A DNA stretch of 64,000 bases from Acidobacteriota bacterium (GTDB lineage: Bacteria > Acidobacteriota > Blastocatellia > Pyrinomonadales > Pyrinomonadaceae). Location of the stretch: positions 62,001 to 126,000 of the forward strand of contig JAOAPY010000045.1 of assembly GCA_025463135.1 (NCBI GenBank). Direction: 5' to 3'. Both the position numbers and the translations under genes were made by a program. This document shows positions 35,767-44,899 of this stretch, one piece after another. The notes beneath the pieces were generated by a model that was not told the origin of the DNA, did no database searches, and saw nothing but the letters and a program-made list of their open reading frames with translations. Each line of letters starts with the position of its first letter. The stretch's first letter is position 1.

Positions 35767-38700
35767 CTAAACCACGTTCTGGGGCTGCTCAATTTCCGTT
35801 TTGCTCACCAGTTTGCCAAGCGCGACTACGATTTTCCGCTCACCGACGTAGGGGTTGCGCGAATGGGCCACCAGCATGTTATTCAGCATCAGCACGTCCC
35901 GCTCTTGCCAGGGAAAACTCACGCCGTTTTGCTCGTACAACTCCCCGAGAAAGGACATCACGGAATCTTCGATCCTCGAGCCGTCGCCATAATATACATT
36001 TCGCGGCAAGTCTTCTTCGTCCATCATTGCCAGCAAAGACTCGCGCACAGCCGGCGCCAGGCATGAAATATGATGCAGTTGCATTTGATTGAAAAAGACC
36101 AGCTCGCCGGTTTGCGGGTGCCGCACAACAGCGGGACCAACCTGGCGCGTGCGCAAGCCGCGGTCGCCCTTCCATTCAAACTCGATTGCCGCCTGGCGAC
36201 AGTAATTTTCCACGACTGATCTGTCATTAGTGTGAAAGAAATCCTGCCAGCTGACATCGAGTCCGTCGGTGAAGTTGCGTACGTACATCAAACCCTTGTT
36301 TTCAAACTTCTCCCTGATCAATGGATCCAGCAATTGATAGATCTTCCGACAGTCAAGGATCGGCGATTCGCCCCCCACCTGCGCTGCCTTGACGCAATAG
36401 AACCAGATCAGCATCGGCCATTGATGCATGTGCGAGCTTTCATTATGGAAAAGAATTGTCTCGTCCGCAGGATAGGGAGTCGAGCCGTATACCTTGCCTC
36501 CCAGCTCCTCGCGCGGGAGATCGCCATATTCACCGAACAACTCGGGACAGAGAGCTCCGGCAAACTGCTCAAACTCCTTTACTGAATCAACTGCAAAACC
36601 GCGAAACAGGATCGCGCCATGTCGCAGCAGGTTCTGTTCTACCGCCTCGCGGTTGCCCGCGGCCCACTCTGCCAAATCCACGTCGTCAGCCGCTGGTTCG
36701 ATCAGCAACGGTAATTGTTCTCCAGGTTTAAGCGGCCCCATCTTGACGCTACTCAACTGCGCCAGATCGACGCCTTTGCGCCTTACGCTTCGCAAGCGCT
36801 TTAGCCTAGCTTCCGGCGAGCCCTGCTGCTCAATCGTCGGCTGGCTTTCATCCTTTGCGATGTCAAACGAGTCCAGCCGCGCCTCCGGATCGGCCACCAC
36901 ACTCTCTAACAGCTTCTGGTAACTGCTGGAAAACCGCGCAATGGTGGCGGGTTCGAAGAGATCCGGATTGTACAACCAGAAACCTTCCAACCTGCCTTCC
37001 GTTTCCGACAGAAAGAGCACGAGGTCAAACCGCGAACTGTCCAGCGGCAGATCGAAGTACGCCGTTTGCAACTCCGTCAACTCCACTATTGAATCCGGGT
37101 TCTGCATCACCAGCAGTACCTGCACAATCGGGTTGTGACTCGGATCGCGCTCCGGCCTTAGTTCTTCAACCAGCTTTTCAAATGGCAGATCCTGATGCGC
37201 ATATGCTTCCAGGGTGGTTTCCCTCACCTGGTGCAGCAGTTCCCTGAATTCCAGATCGTTCGCCAGCCTGGCGCGCAGCGGCAATAAGTTAGTGAAGAAC
37301 CCGATTAGACCTTCCGTCTCTACGCGATTGCGATTAGCCACGTCTGTGCCGACGAGCAGATCCTGCTGACCCGAAAGACGTGACAGTAACAATTGAAACG
37401 CCGCCAGGCCGGTCATGAAAAGAGTTACGCCTTCGCGGCGGCTCAGTGTTTTTAGATCAGATGTAAGCGAGATGGACAAAGCAAACATCTCGTGGGCGCC
37501 ACGGAAACTCTGGACCGCCGGACGCGCCTTATCTGTCGGCAGTGACAACAGCATAGGTGTGCCGGCGAGCTGTTTCCGCCAGTACGACGCCAACTTTTCC
37601 AGCCTCTCGCCGTGCAGCCAGCGCCGTTGCCAGGCGGCGTAATCGGCATACTGAATGGGCAAAGCGGAAAGCGGCGACGGCCTGCCGTGCGTAATAGCGT
37701 CGTAAAGTCTGGCTAGTTCGCGAAATAGAATTGCGATGGACCATTCATCGGCAGCGATGTGATGCATGGTAATAACCAGCACATGATCGTCGGTGCTGAA
37801 TTTGATCAGCCCTACTCTTAAGAACGGACCCTGAGTCAGATCGAATGGTTGACTAGTTTGTTCCGCAGCCAACCGGCGGGCCTCAGCTTCTCTCTGCGGC
37901 TCAGGCAGCGCGCCAATCTCCAGCAGGGGAATTTCCATAAGCGTGTGGCTCATGATCCGCTGAAAGGGTGTTCCCTGCTCGGAACCAAAACTGGTGCGCA
38001 GCGATTCGTGACGCTTGACGATCTGATTGAACGACTCGCTCAGGGCCGCCACATCCAATTGGCCCCGCAATCGCAGGGCCCGCCCCACGTTATAGAACGC
38101 ACTGCCCGGTTGCAGCTGATCGAGAAACCACAATCGTTGCTGCGCGAACGAGAGCGGGAGATTGCCGCCTTTAGGGACGGTCACAATGGGCGGCACTTGC
38201 AGCCCGCCCTCACCCTGAACCATCTGTTCCAATCTCTCAGCCATAGCACCAACTGTCAGGCATTCAAAGAGCGCACGCACCGGCAGATCGATGTTGAGTG
38301 TTTGGCGGATGCGCGAGGTTACCTGGGTGGCCAGCAGCGAGTGTCCGCCCAGCTCGAAAAAATTGTCGTAGATACCCACGGGACCGGTATGCAACACCTG
38401 GCTCCAGATATCAGCAATCAATTCCTCCATTGGCGTACGCGGAGCCAGGAAGTCATCAGTTTGTTCTTCCGATCGTTCCGGCGCGGGCAAGGCGCGGCGA
38501 TCCACCTTGTTGTTCGGCGTCAAAGGCAACTCGTCGAGCAGGACGAAATCCGCGGGGACCATATAATCAGGCAGCGACGAGCGCAAATGGTTCCTGAGTT
38601 CGCCAGCGTTAGGAACGGTGCCGTCGCGGGCGACCACATAAGCCACCAGCCGCCGGTCTCGTCCCGTCGCTTCCCGGATGACGACGACAGCTTGCGCCAC

Positions 38701-41427
38701 TCCTGGATGATCGGTGAGCGCGTTTTCGATTTCCCCCAGCTCAACACGAAATCCTCTGAGCTTCACCTGGTTGTCGATGCGGCCGATGAACTCGATCCTT
38801 CCTTTGCTTCGATAGCGGGCCAGGTCGCCGGTGCGATACAGGCGCGAACCAGGTTTTTCGCCGAAAGGATTGGGAGTGAACTTTTCAGCCGTCAATTCCG
38901 GACGGCGCAGATAACCTCGCGCCAAACCAGCACCGCCGATAAATAGTTCGCCCGCCACACCGGGAGGCACGGGCTGCATTAGCGGATCCAACAGATACAC
39001 CTGCAGATCCGGCAGCGGCCGCCCAATCGAAGTAGCACCGACCTCAGTCTGTGCCTGATCACCAATCTCAGTTTCCAGCGGAGCCTGATGGTCGTGGACA
39101 AAATCACCGACTGAAGTCGGTGTTATCAGTGCACAAGTCGTCCATACAGAGCTTTCGGTTGGTCCATAAAAATTCCACACCGGAACTTCCAGTCGACCCA
39201 GTTCGATTGCGAGATCCTGATCCAGAGCATCGCCGCCACAAATGATTAGCCGCACGCTCCAATCGCGATTTTGTCGGGCTCGTTCCCGCGCCCCGAGCAC
39301 TTCGCGCAAAGCCGAGGGCGTCTGACTCAGCACCGTAACGCCTTCATCACAAAGCAACTCAAACAAATCCGCGGGCGATTGCACGACCTCAAACGGCGCC
39401 AGCACCAGGCGTCCACCCTGCAGCAGGCAACCCCAGATCTCCCAGACTGAAAAATCGAAAGCGCTGGAATGAACGACCGTCCAAATATCGCCCGCGCGGA
39501 TACCAAGCTGGTTGCGAGTGGCTGAGAATAGATGGACCACTGTCCGATGTGTGACTTCGACACCCTTGGGCCGGCCCGTCGAACCCGAGGTATAAATAAT
39601 GTAAGCGAGATTCTCAGGCGTCACTGCACTGACCGGATTGCTGGTGCTCTCACCGGCAAAGCGGCCCGCTTCATCAAGTGGAATGATCTCTGCTTGCAGA
39701 TCGGGCAACCCGCGCAACAATTTGCTTTCCGTCAGCAGCAGCGGCACGCGTGCATCTTCGAGCATGAACACGAGTCGGTCCCGTGGATAAGTCGGATCGA
39801 GCGGCACATACGCACCGCCGGATTTCAACACACCCAGCAAAGCGATAATCAATTCCTCTGAGCGCCCAAGATAAATACCCACCGGGGTCTCAGGTCCCAC
39901 ACCGTGACTTTGCAGGTGGTGAGCAACCTGATTAGCGCGACTGTTCAGCTCGCGATAAGTCAGACGTCGCTCACCGCAAACCAGGGCAATCGCTTCGGGA
40001 GTAAGCGCCGCCTGAGTTTCAAACTCCTCGTGCATGCACGACGCGGCCGCCGGCTCACTCTTTTCCGAATTCCATTCAGTGAGAAAGCGGTGGCGCTCAT
40101 CCTCACTCCAGATATTCAGATAGCCGATCTCTTCGCCGGCATCCTGCAGGATGCTTGCCAACAGCGTGCTGTAGGCGGCCATCATTCCCCGAATCGTTTC
40201 GCCGTCAAACAGATCGGTGCTGTACTCCCAAATAGCGCTTAGCGCCCCGCCCTTATCACTCACGAACAGTGACAGATCGGTGCGCGCCGTGCCGCGATCA
40301 ACCTCCAGCCACTGCAAAGCAACTCCCTGATGATCCAAAGCCGGCGGTGTGTTTTCCAGCGCGAAGATGACCTGGAATAATGGCGCATGACTCAGGCTGC
40401 GTTCGGGCTCAAGTTCCTCGACCAGCTTGTCAAACGGAATTTCCTGATGCGCATAGGCCCCGAGCGCGGCTTCGCGAACGCGTTGCAGCAACTCGCGGAA
40501 GGTGGGGTTGCCCGACAGGCTGGCGCGCAACGGCAGCGTGTTAACAAAGAGGCCTATCAAACTTTCTAATTCAGATTTGCCGCGGCCGGCCAGCGGAATT
40601 CCCACCACGACGTCATCCTGCCCGCTGTAGCGCAAAAGAAGTACGTCGAACGCCGCCAGTAAGGTCATGAAGAGCGTGACCCCCTCGCGCCGGCTGAATG
40701 CTCGCAGGCGATCCGCAAGTTCAGAGGATAGTTCTGTGTAGTGCCGGGCTCCGGCAAATGTCTGCACGGCGGGGCGAGGCCGGTCGGTCGCAAGTTCGAG
40801 CGCGGTGGGTGCGCCCGCGAGATGTTGGATCCAATAGGCCAACTGGGCCTCGAGGACTTCGCCCGTCATCCACTCGCGCTGCCAAACGGAATAGTCCGCG
40901 TATTGCACCGGCAGCTCCGGCAACGGCGAGGGCTGCCCTTCACGAAAGGCGCCATACAAGGTAGAAACTTCGCGCAGAAATACGCCCATGGACCAGCCAT
41001 CGGTGATGATGTGATGCATGGTGATCACCAGCACATTCTCATCGGCGCTCAAACGAATCAGATGCCCGCGCAAGAGTGGGACCGCCGCCAGATCAAAAGG
41101 CCGCTCGCCTTCAATTTGCCACCAACGCCTGGCTTCCGCTTCGGCTTCGTCCCGGCCGAGGGCCGTTAAGTCGATGACCGGCAGTTCCAATTTCATTTCC
41201 CGGGCGACCGCCTGCTTCGGTTCGCCGTCGATCATCACAAAAGATGTGCGCAGCGATTCATGCCTCCGCAAAACTTCGTTGAGAGCAAGTTCCAGGGCGC
41301 TGAGATTCAGCGAGCCGTCAAAGTGCAGGGCATAGAGCAGGTGATAAACGCTCTTGCCTGGATCGAACAGATCCAGAAACCACAGTCTTTGCTGGGCAAA
41401 CGATGCGGGAAAAATAAAAGGTTCCAT
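35767..41427 (-). CDS. NRPS C-A-T-C fused to a TauD-type beta-hydroxylase domain
   Basis: Product of 1886 residues with the order C (MHHIITDGWS), A, T (GGHS), second C (MHHIAADEWS, HH and Asp kept), then from about residue 1545 a TauD/SyrP-like oxygenase. The oxygenase has the iron motif LFHNESSH and distal His in NNMLVAHSRNPY, with Arg in GERKI. The A pocket reads D-F-W-S-I-G-F-V-W-(K), which I cannot assign, though its first half resembles the Thr code. The second C and the hydroxylase most likely serve the Asp module on the next protein (32350-35646), giving beta-hydroxy-Asp. The same arrangement with a free hydroxylase is repeated 10 kb downstream. A palindromic repeat adds about 30 residues in the A domain (39032-39126). 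Confidence 0.93.
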   Translation of the reverse strand: MEPFIFPASFAQQRLWFLDLFDPGKSVYHLLYALHFDGSLNLSALELALNEVLRRHESLRTSFVMIDGEPKQAVAREMKLELPVIDLTALGRDEAEAEARRWWQIEGERPFDLAAVPLLRGHLIRLSADENVLVITMHHIITDGWSMGVFLREVSTLYGAFREGQPSPLPELPVQYADYSVWQREWMTGEVLEAQLAYWIQHLAGAPTALELATDRPRPAVQTFAGARHYTELSSELADRLRAFSRREGVTLFMTLLAAFDVLLLRYSGQDDVVVGIPLAGRGKSELESLIGLFVNTLPLRASLSGNPTFRELLQRVREAALGAYAHQEIPFDKLVEELEPERSLSHAPLFQVIFALENTPPALDHQGVALQWLEVDRGTARTDLSLFVSDKGGALSAIWEYSTDLFDGETIRGMMAAYSTLLASILQDAGEEIGYLNIWSEDERHRFLTEWNSEKSEPAAASCMHEEFETQAALTPEAIALVCGERRLTYRELNSRANQVAHHLQSHGVGPETPVGIYLGRSEELIIALLGVLKSGGAYVPLDPTYPRDRLVFMLEDARVPLLLTESKLLRGLPDLQAEIIPLDEAGRFAGESTSNPVSAVTPENLAYIIYTSGSTGRPKGVEVTHRTVVHLFSATRNQLGIRAGDIWTVVHSSAFDFSVWEIWGCLLQGGRLVLAPFEVVQSPADLFELLCDEGVTVLSQTPSALREVLGARERARQNRDWSVRLIICGGDALDQDLAIELGRLEVPVWNFYGPTESSVWTTCALITPTSVGDFVHDHQAPLETEIGDQAQTEVGATSIGRPLPDLQVYLLDPLMQPVPPGVAGELFIGGAGLARGYLRRPELTAEKFTPNPFGEKPGSRLYRTGDLARYRSKGRIEFIGRIDNQVKLRGFRVELGEIENALTDHPGVAQAVVVIREATGRDRRLVAYVVARDGTVPNAGELRNHLRSSLPDYMVPADFVLLDELPLTPNNKVDRRALPAPERSEEQTDDFLAPRTPMEELIADIWSQVLHTGPVGIYDNFFELGGHSLLATQVTSRIRQTLNIDLPVRALFECLTVGAMAERLEQMVQGEGGLQVPPIVTVPKGGNLPLSFAQQRLWFLDQLQPGSAFYNVGRALRLRGQLDVAALSESFNQIVKRHESLRTSFGSEQGTPFQRIMSHTLMEIPLLEIGALPEPQREAEARRLAAEQTSQPFDLTQGPFLRVGLIKFSTDDHVLVITMHHIAADEWSIAILFRELARLYDAITHGRPSPLSALPIQYADYAAWQRRWLHGERLEKLASYWRKQLAGTPMLLSLPTDKARPAVQSFRGAHEMFALSISLTSDLKTLSRREGVTLFMTGLAAFQLLLSRLSGQQDLLVGTDVANRNRVETEGLIGFFTNLLPLRARLANDLEFRELLHQVRETTLEAYAHQDLPFEKLVEELRPERDPSHNPIVQVLLVMQNPDSIVELTELQTAYFDLPLDSSRFDLVLFLSETEGRLEGFWLYNPDLFEPATIARFSSSYQKLLESVVADPEARLDSFDIAKDESQPTIEQQGSPEARLKRLRSVRRKGVDLAQLSSVKMGPLKPGEQLPLLIEPAADDVDLAEWAAGNREAVEQNLLRHGAILFRGFAVDSVKEFEQFAGALCPELFGEYGDLPREELGGKVYGSTPYPADETILFHNESSHMHQWPMLIWFYCVKAAQVGGESPILDCRKIYQLLDPLIREKFENKGLMYVRNFTDGLDVSWQDFFHTNDRSVVENYCRQAAIEFEWKGDRGLRTRQVGPAVVRHPQTGELVFFNQMQLHHISCLAPAVRESLLAMMDEEDLPRNVYYGDGSRIEDSVMSFLGELYEQNGVSFPWQERDVLMLNNMLVAHSRNPYVGERKIVVALGKLVSKTEIEQPQNVV
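39032..39126. repeat. Palindromic repeat in frame in an A domain
   Basis: GTAGCACCGACCTCAGTCTGTG at 39032-39053 and CACCGACTGAAGTCGGTG at 39105-39122 are related inverted arms. They add about 30 residues (PTSVGDF...AQTEVGATS) just before the SIGRPL motif, the same loop as the insertion at 18763-18839. Confidence 0.7.
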
Positions 41428-41438
41428 ATTACTTGTGG

Positions 41439-41457
41439 CATCGGCATCCTGCCGATG
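41439..41457. repeat. Perfect 8-bp hairpin between NRPS genes
   Basis: CATCGGCA-tcc-TGCCGATG. It lies in the 71-bp gap upstream of the 35767-41427 gene and belongs to the same small-palindrome family as 32903-32919. Confidence 0.65.
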
Positions 41458-41498
41458 TTGTTGCTTGAATGTCTCCTACCGTGTCGCCTCTTTACGCA

Positions 41499-44400
41499 CT
41501 ACGCGCCAGAGGCGTGTGCCGTATCATCCTCTGACTTCTGTGAAAGCTCATCAATCAGAATTTCCTCAATTGCGTTTGCCAGGGCCGCAACTGTTCGCTT
41601 TTCAAATAATGCACCCAGCGGCAGGTCAATTTGAAAAACCACACTTGCCCGGGACACAACCTGCGTGGCTCGTAACGAATCGCCGCCTAATTCAAAAAAG
41701 TCCTCGAACACGCCAAGTGTTTCCAATGCGAATACTTCGCACCAAATGCCGGCGATGATTGCTTCAGTCTCATTGCGTGGCGCAACCAACGCGCCCTCAG
41801 TGCTGTGTTCGAGAGGAGCGGGCAGTGCATTGCGATCCAACTTGCCATTTTCAGTCAACGGCAACTGTTCCAGACGTACAAAAACAGCGGGCAACATATA
41901 GTCCGGCAACTTGCCGGTGAGGAAACTTCGCAATTCATTTGAAGTCGTCTCCTCTGCCGGAGCGGAACGCATGACCACATAGGCGACCAGATGCTTCAAA
42001 CCCTGGCGGTCTTCTCTGACGAGTACGGCACAGTCGCGCACAGAGGGGTGCCGGCTCAGACAGTTTTCAATCTCACCCAACTCAATGCGGAAGCCGCGAA
42101 TCTTCACCTGACGATCGCTGCGACCGAGGTATTCAATATCGCCATTCCTCAGGAAGCGCGCGACATCACCGGTGCGATAAAGTCTTTCTCCCGGCTTGGC
42201 GCTGAAGGGGTGCGGCAGAAAACGTTCGGCCGTCAAGTCCGGACGATTCAGGTAACCGCGACTCAGGCCGGCGCCGCCGACGTACATCTCGCCGGCTACT
42301 CCCACCGGCAGCGGTTCCTGCTGCTGGTCCAGAATATAGACTTGCAAATCACGCAAAGGGCGACCGATGGGACTGCGGCCCGCTGATCCTGAAGCACCGC
42401 GCTTGAGCGCGTGATGAGTAACGTGCACCGTTGTCTCAGTGATGCCGTACATGTTCAGAAGTTGTGGACGCCGATCATCATGCGCCTCGAACCAGCGGTC
42501 CACACTATTGCTGTCGAGTGCTTCACCACCAAGGATCACGAGGCGCAGGGGCAACTTAGCGCCGGTTCCGGCTTCCCTGTCCGCTTCCACAAATTGACGA
42601 AACGCCGACGGGGTCTGATTCAACACGGTGACGCGGGCCGCGCGCAGCAGTTCATAAAATTTTCCGGGCGCGCGACTGATCCAGTAGGGTACCGCCACCA
42701 GCAGTCCGCCATACAACAACGCCCCCCACATCTCCCAGACGGAAAAATCAAAAGCGTAAGAATGAAACAGCGTCCAAACATCGTTATGATCAAAGCCAAA
42801 CAGCGACTGAGTCGTTTCAAAAAGACGGACCACGTTTTCGTGGGTAACCATGACGCCCTTTGGCTGTCCCGTCGAACCCGAGGTGTAGGTTACATACGCA
42901 AGGTTCAGCGGGCTTACGGCCGCAGCGAGCTGCTGTGCGACATCACCGTCGGTGTTCCGGCGCGAAATACTTTCCCAATCCTTGTCCAGACAAATCACGG
43001 CAGGGTGTTGACTCGCAAATCGATCTTTCAGCGACTGCTGAGTAAGGACCACACGAGCGTCTGAGTCCTGGAGCATGAATGAAAGCCGGGCGATCGGATA
43101 AGCGGGATCCATTGGCAGATAGGCGCCGCCGGCCTTGATGACACCAAGTATGCCCACCACCATCTCCAGCGAACGTTCGACGCAAATCGCCACCAGCACG
43201 TCAGGGCCAACTCCAAGTTTCCGGAGGTAGTGCGCCAATTGATCGGCCCTGGCGTCAAGCTCAGCAAAGCTTAACTGTTCATCCTGAAAGACCACGGCGG
43301 TGGCTTGCGGAGTATGCTTTGCCTGCGTGATAAAGATTTCGTGCAGGCATTTTTCGCTGCCGCGATCCGGAGCGGTTTGGTTCCAATCAAATAACAACTG
43401 TTGACGTTCCGCTTCGGACAGCATTGAGAGTTGGCCCACACGGCAATTGATGTTTGCCGCCATTCCCTCGAGCAAAATTCCGAGGTGACCAAGCATCGCT
43501 TGAATCGACTCCGGATCAAAGCGGCGCTCGTCATACTCCAGCTTCAGCAATAAACGCGATCCTGAGTAAGCGGCGAGCGTCAACGGATAATCTGTCTGTT
43601 CCAGCAGTTCAAAATGGCGGCCCTGTCGACTCGCCTCGGTTGGATTGGTATCCATCAGCTCATTGAGTTCGTAATTCTCAAAAACCAGCACGGTCTCAAA
43701 AAGGGATTTGCCTCGCGGCGCCGCGCTCCACTCCTGAATTTTGCCCAGCGGTGTGTGTTCCCAGTCGCGGAAGTTAATCTGCTGTTGGCGCAACGCCTTT
43801 AACCATTCGAGCAGAGGTCTTTGCGGATCCACAGCTACGCGCAACGGCAGCGTATTGATAAACAGTCCCAACATCGATGCGGATTCGGACCTCCAGTGCC
43901 GGCACGCGCGAGTCGCACCAAAGACGATGTCCTGAGATCCGGAATAGCGACTTAGCAGCAGGGCCCAGCTGGCCTGGACCATGGTGTTAAGCGTGATGTT
44001 GTTTTGTTGCCCGATGACCTTAAGTTTCGCGGTGAGCTCCGCCGAGAGGGCCTGCGTTTGCGCTGCATGGCGACTGGATTTGTTCAGACCGGCATCTTGT
44101 AGGGACCCTGCCTCTCCGAAACGCAAATCGGGCGGTGGCGTGAATCCGCGCAGGTAGTCACTCCAAAACTCGCGCGCGCTCGACCACTCCAACTGTTGCA
44201 GCCAGTGGATATAGTCGCCGTAAGGACGTCGCATTTCCAGGGCGGGCGTCGCGCCGCCCACGAGGTTATCGTAAAGCGAAAACGCTTCCCGGAGGACCAT
44301 AGAGTGCGAACGGCCGTCAAGCAGCGCGTGATGAAAAGTCCAGATCAGGCGGTAATTCAAAGGGCCGAGTTTGAAACATGACCAGCGCATCAGCGGCGCG

Positions 44401-44753
44401 TGGGTGACGTCGAAACTGCGTTTGCGATCGCTCGCGAGAAAGTCTGCAAATGCCTGTTGTTGTTGCTCAGGCGCGAGGTGACTCCAGTCTTCGCTACGCC
44501 AGTGCAGTTCGACTTCTGCGCGGACATCCTGGAGCGGTTCAGGAATACCTTCCCAGCGAAAAGCTGTGCGCAAGATGTCGTGACGACCGACGACTTCCTG
44601 CCAGGCACGAAACAAATGCGCTTCGTTCAGAGGTTCATGCAGATCACAAACCAGCTGCTGAATATAGGCTCCGCTTTCGTGAAGGCTCTGCAACAACATG
44701 CCCTGCTGCATGGACGAAAGCGGATAGCTGGTGATGATCCTGTTTGCGCTCAC
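41499..44753 (-). CDS. NRPS module C-A(Thr)-T
   Basis: Product of 1084 residues starting at GTG, with AAGG a few bases upstream. The C domain opens with YPLSSMQQGMLLQSL, the style of D-L condensation domains, and has FHHALLDGRS. The A pocket reads D-F-W-N-I-G-M-V-H-(K), the textbook threonine code. The T domain has GGDS rather than GGHS, a variant usual before E domains, yet no E domain follows. It is the second of two consecutive Thr modules. The DL-type C domain would expect a D residue from upstream, but the upstream Thr module has no E domain, so either the C-type call is too simple or partner order differs from gene order. Confidence 0.93.
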   Translation of the reverse strand: MSANRIITSYPLSSMQQGMLLQSLHESGAYIQQLVCDLHEPLNEAHLFRAWQEVVGRHDILRTAFRWEGIPEPLQDVRAEVELHWRSEDWSHLAPEQQQQAFADFLASDRKRSFDVTHAPLMRWSCFKLGPLNYRLIWTFHHALLDGRSHSMVLREAFSLYDNLVGGATPALEMRRPYGDYIHWLQQLEWSSAREFWSDYLRGFTPPPDLRFGEAGSLQDAGLNKSSRHAAQTQALSAELTAKLKVIGQQNNITLNTMVQASWALLLSRYSGSQDIVFGATRACRHWRSESASMLGLFINTLPLRVAVDPQRPLLEWLKALRQQQINFRDWEHTPLGKIQEWSAAPRGKSLFETVLVFENYELNELMDTNPTEASRQGRHFELLEQTDYPLTLAAYSGSRLLLKLEYDERRFDPESIQAMLGHLGILLEGMAANINCRVGQLSMLSEAERQQLLFDWNQTAPDRGSEKCLHEIFITQAKHTPQATAVVFQDEQLSFAELDARADQLAHYLRKLGVGPDVLVAICVERSLEMVVGILGVIKAGGAYLPMDPAYPIARLSFMLQDSDARVVLTQQSLKDRFASQHPAVICLDKDWESISRRNTDGDVAQQLAAAVSPLNLAYVTYTSGSTGQPKGVMVTHENVVRLFETTQSLFGFDHNDVWTLFHSYAFDFSVWEMWGALLYGGLLVAVPYWISRAPGKFYELLRAARVTVLNQTPSAFRQFVEADREAGTGAKLPLRLVILGGEALDSNSVDRWFEAHDDRRPQLLNMYGITETTVHVTHHALKRGASGSAGRSPIGRPLRDLQVYILDQQQEPLPVGVAGEMYVGGAGLSRGYLNRPDLTAERFLPHPFSAKPGERLYRTGDVARFLRNGDIEYLGRSDRQVKIRGFRIELGEIENCLSRHPSVRDCAVLVREDRQGLKHLVAYVVMRSAPAEETTSNELRSFLTGKLPDYMLPAVFVRLEQLPLTENGKLDRNALPAPLEHSTEGALVAPRNETEAIIAGIWCEVFALETLGVFEDFFELGGDSLRATQVVSRASVVFQIDLPLGALFEKRTVAALANAIEEILIDELSQKSEDDTAHASGA

Positions 44754-44792
44754 TTGCCTTGTGTTCCCCCTCGGACTTGAAATGTACTTCTA

Positions 44793-44895
44793 CCTGGGAC
44801 CGCACGCTTCCAGCGTGCCAGCCGGGCCCGACAGGCCTTCTACCTTAAAGTGCTTCTACCGCAGCAACGGCACGCTGGAAGCGTGCGGTCCCAGG
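44793..44895. repeat. Perfect 27-bp inverted repeat between NRPS genes
   Basis: The arms at 44793-44819 and 44869-44895 (CCTGGGACCGCACGCTTCC...) are exact reverse complements with 49 bases between. The element occupies most of the 146-bp gap between the two Thr-module genes and would form a very stable hairpin in the transcript. Confidence 0.85.
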
Positions 44896-44899
44896 TCGA

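Noticed and set aside
37849-38946. Long open frame of 365 codons on the plus strand
   Set aside because: It lies antisense to the 35767-41427 NRPS gene, whose domain motifs are unmistakable; its product has no recognisable features.
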